DNA of 8,573 nucleotides from Parcubacteria group bacterium Athens0714_26 (GTDB lineage Bacteria > Patescibacteriota > Minisyncoccia > UBA6257 > 02-FULL-45-10c), in NCBI GenBank assembly GCA_007376745.1, contig VMGU01000018.1:4267-12839 (forward strand), in the 5' to 3' direction. The notes beneath the pieces are model-generated. The model was not told the origin of the DNA and made no database searches. It saw only the letters and a list, made by a program, of their open reading frames with translations. Of the stretch, positions 5,643-8,573 are shown piece after piece. The position numbers and the translations under genes were made by a program. Position 1 is the stretch's first letter; every line of letters starts with the position of its first letter.

Positions 5643-6413
5643 TTACCGTTTAAACATCCTCCAAATAAAAGACAGCATAAAAATAACCGCTCCTACTAAA
5701 ATAAAAATGGGGCCTGGGGGATAGCTGTAAAAATCCGATATATAAATTCCTAAAACAGCGGAAACTGCTCCGAACGCGGCGCTTAAAAACATAAACTCCT
5801 TCAGGCTGCGCGAAACATTTTTTGCCGCGGCAGCCGGTATAATAATCAAAGCCCCCATTAAAAGCGCTCCTATAAATTTGATGCCCAGCGCCACGCCCAA
5901 AGCGAAAAGCATTAAATAAACAAACTCCAACTGCTTTGACTTGATGCCGATAGAATAAGCCAGGTCTTGCGACACCATATGCAAAGCCAGTTTTTTATAT
6001 ACCGCCAAAAGAATAACTATCAAAACAATCGAGAAAAATACGGACAGAAAAACATCATTATAAGTAAGCTTGGAAATATCGCCGAATAAAGCTTCAAATA
6101 ACTCTAACTGGGGTATAAGAAGGGCGCCCAAAGCCAAAGAGCTTGTAAAAAAAACTCCGACGATAGTTTCCACGGATAATTTACTGCGATATTCAAGCAG
6201 CCAAATCCCAACCACCGATACAAACAAAAACATTAAAGCGCCGAGAAATGGATTGATTTTTAAAAACACGGCCAGAGCCAAGCCGGGCAAAGCCACATGA
6301 GAAAGCGCGTCGCCCACCAGAGACATTCTCTTTAATACGGCAAAAACTCCCAAAAGGCTCGCGGCTATTGAGATAAAAACTCCAACTAATAATTGAGGTA
6401 TAATATTTTCCAT
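5643..6413 (-). CDS. znuB: Zn/Mn-type ABC transporter permease (ABC-3 family)
   Basis: A 256-residue integral membrane protein, the usual length for the ABC-3 permeases that import Zn2+, Mn2+ or Fe2+. About eight hydrophobic segments span the sequence. The family hallmark GDALSHVALPG (34-44) is intact. The EYRSKLSVETIVGVFF segment (74-89) and the late GALLMGALIIIPAAAA helix (182-197) are also typical, and it ends in a PPGPIFILVGAVIF helix and a basic tail. The ATG lies one base after the stop of the ATPase gene with no SD, so translation is probably coupled. The metal cannot be told from the permease; the gene symbol stands for the family. No clear terminator follows before the next minus-strand gene at 5522. 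Confidence 0.92.
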   Translation of the reverse strand: MENIIPQLLVGVFISIAASLLGVFAVLKRMSLVGDALSHVALPGLALAVFLKINPFLGALMFLFVSVVGIWLLEYRSKLSVETIVGVFFTSSLALGALLIPQLELFEALFGDISKLTYNDVFLSVFFSIVLIVILLAVYKKLALHMVSQDLAYSIGIKSKQLEFVYLMLFALGVALGIKFIGALLMGALIIIPAAAAKNVSRSLKEFMFLSAAFGAVSAVLGIYISDFYSYPPGPIFILVGAVIFMLSFIWRMFKR

Positions 6414-6414
6414 A

Positions 6415-7173
6415 TTAACTATTGTGTTCTTCTAAATCATGGTGGTGGTGCAAATGCTGATAAAATCCGCGCTCGCCGCCATAAAGCTCCTGTATGTGCT
6501 CGGGGCTTAAAACTTCCTTGGGCGTGCCAAAACAAACTTGACCGCGGTTCAAACAAAGCACCTTCTCCGCGTATTTATAGACAATATTCAGCTCGTGAGA
6601 AATCAAAATAATAGCCAGATTAAATTTATCCTGAAGGTTATAAAGAAGTTGATAAATGGATTCCTGTCCGCGGATGTCTATATCCGCGGTGGGCTCGTCA
6701 AAAAGCAAAATATCCGGCTTACCCAGAAGCGACCACGCTACAAGAACTCTCTGACGCTGACCCACGGAAATTTCACCGAGGCCGGCGCTTAAAATTTCAA
6801 CCGGCAGCAAAACCGATTTTATCGCTTCCTTGGCTTTTTCAAAAGAAAAATTATCGCTGCCCCTTAAACGCAAAAATTCATAAATTGTAAGCGGGATATC
6901 CGTTTCAATTTCCATGCGCTGGGGCACATAGCCGATTCTCACGCCTTTCTGCCAAACAACGCTGCCTTCGTAAGGAATAATGTTCAGCAGGGCGCGAAAC
7001 AAAGTTGTTTTACCCGCGCCGTTTGGCCCGATAATCGCCAGCACATCTCCCTTTTTAACGATAAAATTTATATCGTTTAAAATTTCTTCATTTTTCCCGC
7101 CTGCAAATTTACCGCGATTTGAAAATTTTACCGATAAATTTTCAACTTTTAATATGGTGTCATTTTGAAGCAT
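6415..7173 (-). CDS. znuC: Zn/Mn-type ABC transporter ATPase with His-rich C-terminus
   Basis: A 252-residue ATP-binding subunit that would drive the adjoining permease. Walker A is GPNGAGKTT (49-57), the Q-loop region is YVPQR (82-86), Walker B is DILLFDEP (154-161), and the switch His is H193 in LISHE. The signature is EISVGQRQR (134-142), that is SVGQ where LSGGQ is standard, a variation also common in metal-importer ATPases. The C-terminus carries six His within eleven residues (H240, H242-H245, H250), a probable metal-sensing or metal-buffering tail. No SD precedes the ATG. The substrate-binding protein expected of an importer is not encoded in this window, so it must lie elsewhere or be replaced by another protein. 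Confidence 0.93.
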   Translation of the reverse strand: MLQNDTILKVENLSVKFSNRGKFAGGKNEEILNDINFIVKKGDVLAIIGPNGAGKTTLFRALLNIIPYEGSVVWQKGVRIGYVPQRMEIETDIPLTIYEFLRLRGSDNFSFEKAKEAIKSVLLPVEILSAGLGEISVGQRQRVLVAWSLLGKPDILLFDEPTADIDIRGQESIYQLLYNLQDKFNLAIILISHELNIVYKYAEKVLCLNRGQVCFGTPKEVLSPEHIQELYGGERGFYQHLHHHHDLEEHNS

Positions 7174-7187
7174 AAACTTATGAAGAA

Positions 7188-7216
7188 ACTATACCGTTAT
7201 TAACATTAATCAACAA
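7188..7216 (-). promoter_or_regulatory. candidate promoter of the ABC transporter genes
   Basis: On the minus strand TTGTTG (7211-7216), a 17-base spacer and TATAGT (7188-7193) form a reasonable sigma-70-like promoter. Transcription would begin only about 5-10 bases before the ATG at 7173, consistent with the lack of an SD. Confidence 0.3.
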
Positions 7217-7263
7217 ATATGATTTAGACTTTAGACTTTTTAAAAACCAAGCCGATTCTCTCT

Positions 7264-7314
7264 ATATTTACGAGGTTATATTTACGAGGTTTAGCCTCGT
7301 AAATTCGTAAATAT
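7264..7314. repeat. nested direct and inverted repeat upstream of the metal transporter
   Basis: ATATTTACGAGGTT occurs twice in exact tandem (7264-7277, 7278-7291). It is followed by two inverted partial copies, CCTCGTAAAT (7295-7304) and TCGTAAATAT (7305-7314). ATTTACGAGG (7280-7289) pairs with 7295-7304 around the loop TTTAG, and ATATTTACGA (7264-7273) pairs with 7305-7314, with GGTTAT bulged. There is no T-run on either side, so it is not a standard terminator. It may be a dispersed intergenic repeat or an operator about 90 bases upstream of the ABC genes. Confidence 0.65.
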
Positions 7315-7371
7315 ATAATGACCGACTAAAATTGGCAGCGTTTCTTTAAAAATTTTTAATAATTTTTTCAT
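7291..7371 (-). pseudogene. 26-codon frame, possible gene start cut off by the repeat
   Basis: An ATG at 7371 opens a frame reading MKKLLKIFKETLPILVG and then runs into the nested repeat, where it stops at 7291-7293. The first 17 residues look like a natural basic-hydrophobic N-terminus. The remainder is translated repeat. No SD is present. It may be a truncated membrane protein gene, a very small peptide, or chance. Confidence 0.2.
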
Positions 7372-7406
7372 AGTTATTTAAAATTAATCAGGTCTTCAGC
7401 GCAGAA

Positions 7407-7928
7407 TTATCCTATATTTTTTATCTGTTTTGAATTATGCGACTTAGCCATTTCCAAATAATCTAAAAAAAGTGGCAGGTTATATTCCTTTCTTCTTTTT
7501 TCTAAGTTTTTAATATCTTTGATGGGTCTGGGGGTCAGCTTATTATTTTGTTTATTTGTAATAAATTGCGTTCCAAACAATTGTTTTTTTCCCTCATTTA
7601 TTAAAATTCTATCTTTAAGGTAAGCAATATTTTCTTTTGCTATATCATTTGGATTATTTCTAAAAACGATTAACATTAATGAAAGACATTTTTTTTGAAA
7701 ATCCTTATCGCAGTCAGCATGCTGAGCTAAAAGCCAAGCATTTCTACTTGCCTTCTTTCCCGCTAAACTTATTGTTGGCCATCCATTTTCTTTTATGATT
7801 TTTTTCATATTTTCTGTATTGATTTGATCTATCTTTAAATCCCAAATTCCGCTTTTCGCAGCTTTTTTTCGCATTTCCTGATCTCGAACAGCCATTCTAT
7901 TTATAATTTTAGCCAAAGATATATTCAT
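7407..7928 (-). CDS. DUF6624-type protein of unknown function
   Basis: A 173-residue soluble protein matching, from memory, the DUF6624 pattern. N-terminal helices with RDQEMRKKA (15-23) come first, then a GWP..SLAGKKAS segment (49-61), NAWLLAQHADCDKDFQ (63-78), AYLKDRILINEGKKQLFGTQF (102-122) and a C-terminal P-x-x-I...RR..Y.LP.FLDYL stretch (133-158). His70, Asp72, Asp106 and Arg107 are the likeliest functional residues, because they lie in the most conserved blocks. No biochemical role is known to me. There is no signal peptide or SD. The gene is strongly A/T-biased and ends without an obvious terminator. Its ATG overlaps the stop of the upstream ATP-grasp-like remnant as ATGA, so it may once have been the second gene of an operon. 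Confidence 0.75.
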   Translation of the reverse strand: MNISLAKIINRMAVRDQEMRKKAAKSGIWDLKIDQINTENMKKIIKENGWPTISLAGKKASRNAWLLAQHADCDKDFQKKCLSLMLIVFRNNPNDIAKENIAYLKDRILINEGKKQLFGTQFITNKQNNKLTPRPIKDIKNLEKRRKEYNLPLFLDYLEMAKSHNSKQIKNIG

Positions 7929-8044
7929 ATAAAAAAGGGGTGGTCTATTGTTTCTGGTATTTTAAAACCTATTCTTTCTGCTAACTGGAGCTGAAATATC
8001 TTTTTTCTTGCCCTTTCAAGACTTTTAGGATTTTGGTATATCTT
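7925..8044 (-). pseudogene. remnant resembling part of an ATP-grasp enzyme
   Basis: A 39-codon open stretch bounded by stops (TAA 8045-8047, TGA 7925-7927) contains no ATG, GTG or TTG. Its translation includes NPKSLERARKKIFQLQLAE followed by RIGFKIPETI. This resembles the segment found in many RimK/MvdD-like ATP-grasp ligases just before the ATP-binding half (N-P...A..K..Q-L..A...G-F-x-I-P-x-T). After PETI the match ends, and no ATP-grasp sequence follows in any frame I examined. I read it as the leftover of a deleted gene, perhaps fused to the DUF6624 gene's upstream edge. Short length leaves chance possible. Confidence 0.4.
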
Positions 8045-8121
8045 TTACTGATTATAAAATAACACAAATAAAGAATAAATGAAAATGGATAATTTCTTGA
8101 GAGTTATCCACATCAAGTATT

Positions 8122-8149
8122 AAAAAGTTGTCCAAAAGGACAACTTTTT
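8122..8149 (-). terminator. intrinsic terminator after tRNA-Lys
   Basis: A perfect 12-bp stem AAAAAGTTGTCC/GGACAACTTTTT with an AAAA loop on the + strand (TTTT on the minus strand). The A/T arms supply a T-run in either direction. It lies 2 bases beyond the CCA end of the minus-strand tRNA. Confidence 0.8.
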
Positions 8150-8151
8150 GG

Positions 8152-8227
8152 TGGTGCATCCCCTGGGAATCGAACCCAGAACCTTAGGATTAAGAGTCCT
8201 CTGCTCTACCAATTGAGCTAGGGATGC
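8152..8227 (-). tRNA. tRNA-Lys(CUU) with encoded CCA
   Basis: Read on the minus strand: acceptor GCATCCC/GGGATGC, D arm GCTC/GAGC with an AATTGGTA loop, anticodon loop CTCTTAA (anticodon CTT, reading AAG), and T arm CTGGG TTCGATT CCCAG, then discriminator A and genomic CCA. The outermost anticodon-stem pair is a G-A mismatch. Its 5' end lies 4 bases after the stop of the preceding minus-strand gene, so the tRNA may be processed from that gene's transcript. Confidence 0.95.
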
Positions 8228-8231
8228 TTAT

Positions 8232-8573
8232 TTAACGCTTATATTCTGTTCTTAATTTATTCCATTTTGTTTCAACGTTGTCAATGTTAATTTTGAGTTT
8301 TTCGAGAAAAATCTTAATCCAACCAAAAACCCTATGCATAGAATCTGTACCTCTAGACATTCTGATTTTTATTGTTCCATAATAGAGATTATTTTTCTTA
8401 AAATTCTTACTCAATGGTTTTATAAAACTTTTCCCAAAATTTTTTAGAGGTATTCCAGTTAAATCAGACCAAAATTTTTTAATTTTTTCATCATTCTGTT
8501 GAGGATAAATATTTAAATAAGCCTTTAATTGGGTCGTCTTAACTCCAAAAGATACTCTAAACCACTTTATCAT
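8232..8573 (-). CDS. C-terminal part of a protein resembling CPR HTH / LAGLIDADG-like proteins
   Basis: The visible 113 residues run to the window edge. The Met at the very end (8571-8573) is probably internal, so the gene is likely cut off. The sequence contains IYPQQNDEKIKKFWSDLTGI, then PLKNFGKSFIKPLSKN, a YYGTIKIRMSRGT strand and HRVFGWIKIFLEKL near the end. From memory this follows the C-terminal half of a group of CPR proteins that start with a helix-turn-helix and carry a LAGLIDADG-like fold (YP-x-x..K..WS..TGIP...F, then G-x-x-x-I-x-V). Whether it is a regulator, a nuclease relative or something else cannot be told without the missing N-terminus. The stop is TAA, directly ahead of tRNA-Lys. 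Confidence 0.5.
   Translation of the reverse strand: MIKWFRVSFGVKTTQLKAYLNIYPQQNDEKIKKFWSDLTGIPLKNFGKSFIKPLSKNFKKNNLYYGTIKIRMSRGTDSMHRVFGWIKIFLEKLKINIDNVETKWNKLRTEYKR

Noticed and set aside
6070..7168. Four + strand frames opposite the ABC genes
   Set aside because: Shadows; the minus-strand products carry complete ABC motifs.
8104..8112. Exact TTATCCACA, a DnaA-box match (an imperfect one also lies near 5566)
   Set aside because: A single exact box without a cluster, an AT-rich unwinding region with repeats, or dnaA/dnaN nearby does not indicate an origin.
8045..8121. Upstream continuation of the ATP-grasp-like frame beyond the TAA
   Set aside because: The same frame further upstream reads as hydrophobic low-complexity AT-rich sequence with no resemblance to ATP-grasp proteins.

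Overview
The window looks like chromosome of a Patescibacteria/CPR (Parcubacteria-like) bacterium. This is inferred from AT-rich DNA, many genes without a Shine-Dalgarno (SD) sequence, small one-helix secreted proteins with Asn-Pro-Phe tails, and a very Cys-rich repetitive secreted protein. TGA is a real stop here: it ends the radical SAM gene and no long frame needs it as sense. No taxon can be proven from the window alone.

Layout. 1-330: a small two-helix membrane protein with its own terminator. 371-514: a pair of GC-rich hairpins and a tRNA-Arg(UCG). 570-3008: the most interesting part. A transglutaminase-like protein on the + strand converges on a minus-strand operon. That operon holds a radical SAM/SPASM enzyme with an N-terminal PqqD-type recognition domain (RRE), followed by a 40-residue peptide gene at 1525-1647 whose ATG overlaps the enzyme's stop (ATGA). 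The peptide has a YxxP...LR leader motif and a Cys/Ser/Thr-rich C-terminus, so enzyme plus peptide read as a compact, apparently undescribed RiPP system. The transglutaminase-like protein is a possible leader protease.

3147-5522: a terminator, a 679-residue secreted protein with six C-x5-C-x3-C-x8-C repeats (40 Cys in all), and a 91-residue single-pass membrane protein upstream of it in the same orientation. 5643-7173: an ATPase-permease pair of the Zn/Mn ABC importer family (ZnuC/ZnuB-like), with no binding-protein gene visible. 7174-7406: a candidate promoter and a nested direct/inverted repeat. 7407-7928: a DUF6624-type protein, preceded by a 39-codon open stretch resembling part of an ATP-grasp enzyme, probably a gene remnant. 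8122-8227: a terminator and tRNA-Lys(CUU). 8232-8573: the C-terminal part of a gene that probably runs past the window edge.

How it works together: the radical SAM enzyme would bind the peptide leader through its RRE and modify the C-terminal core, with peptide synthesis coupled to translation of the enzyme. The ABC pair would import a divalent metal. The Cys-rich and NPF-tail proteins are envelope or extracellular proteins of unknown role. The metal-linked genes are neighbours, but no shared regulation is visible.
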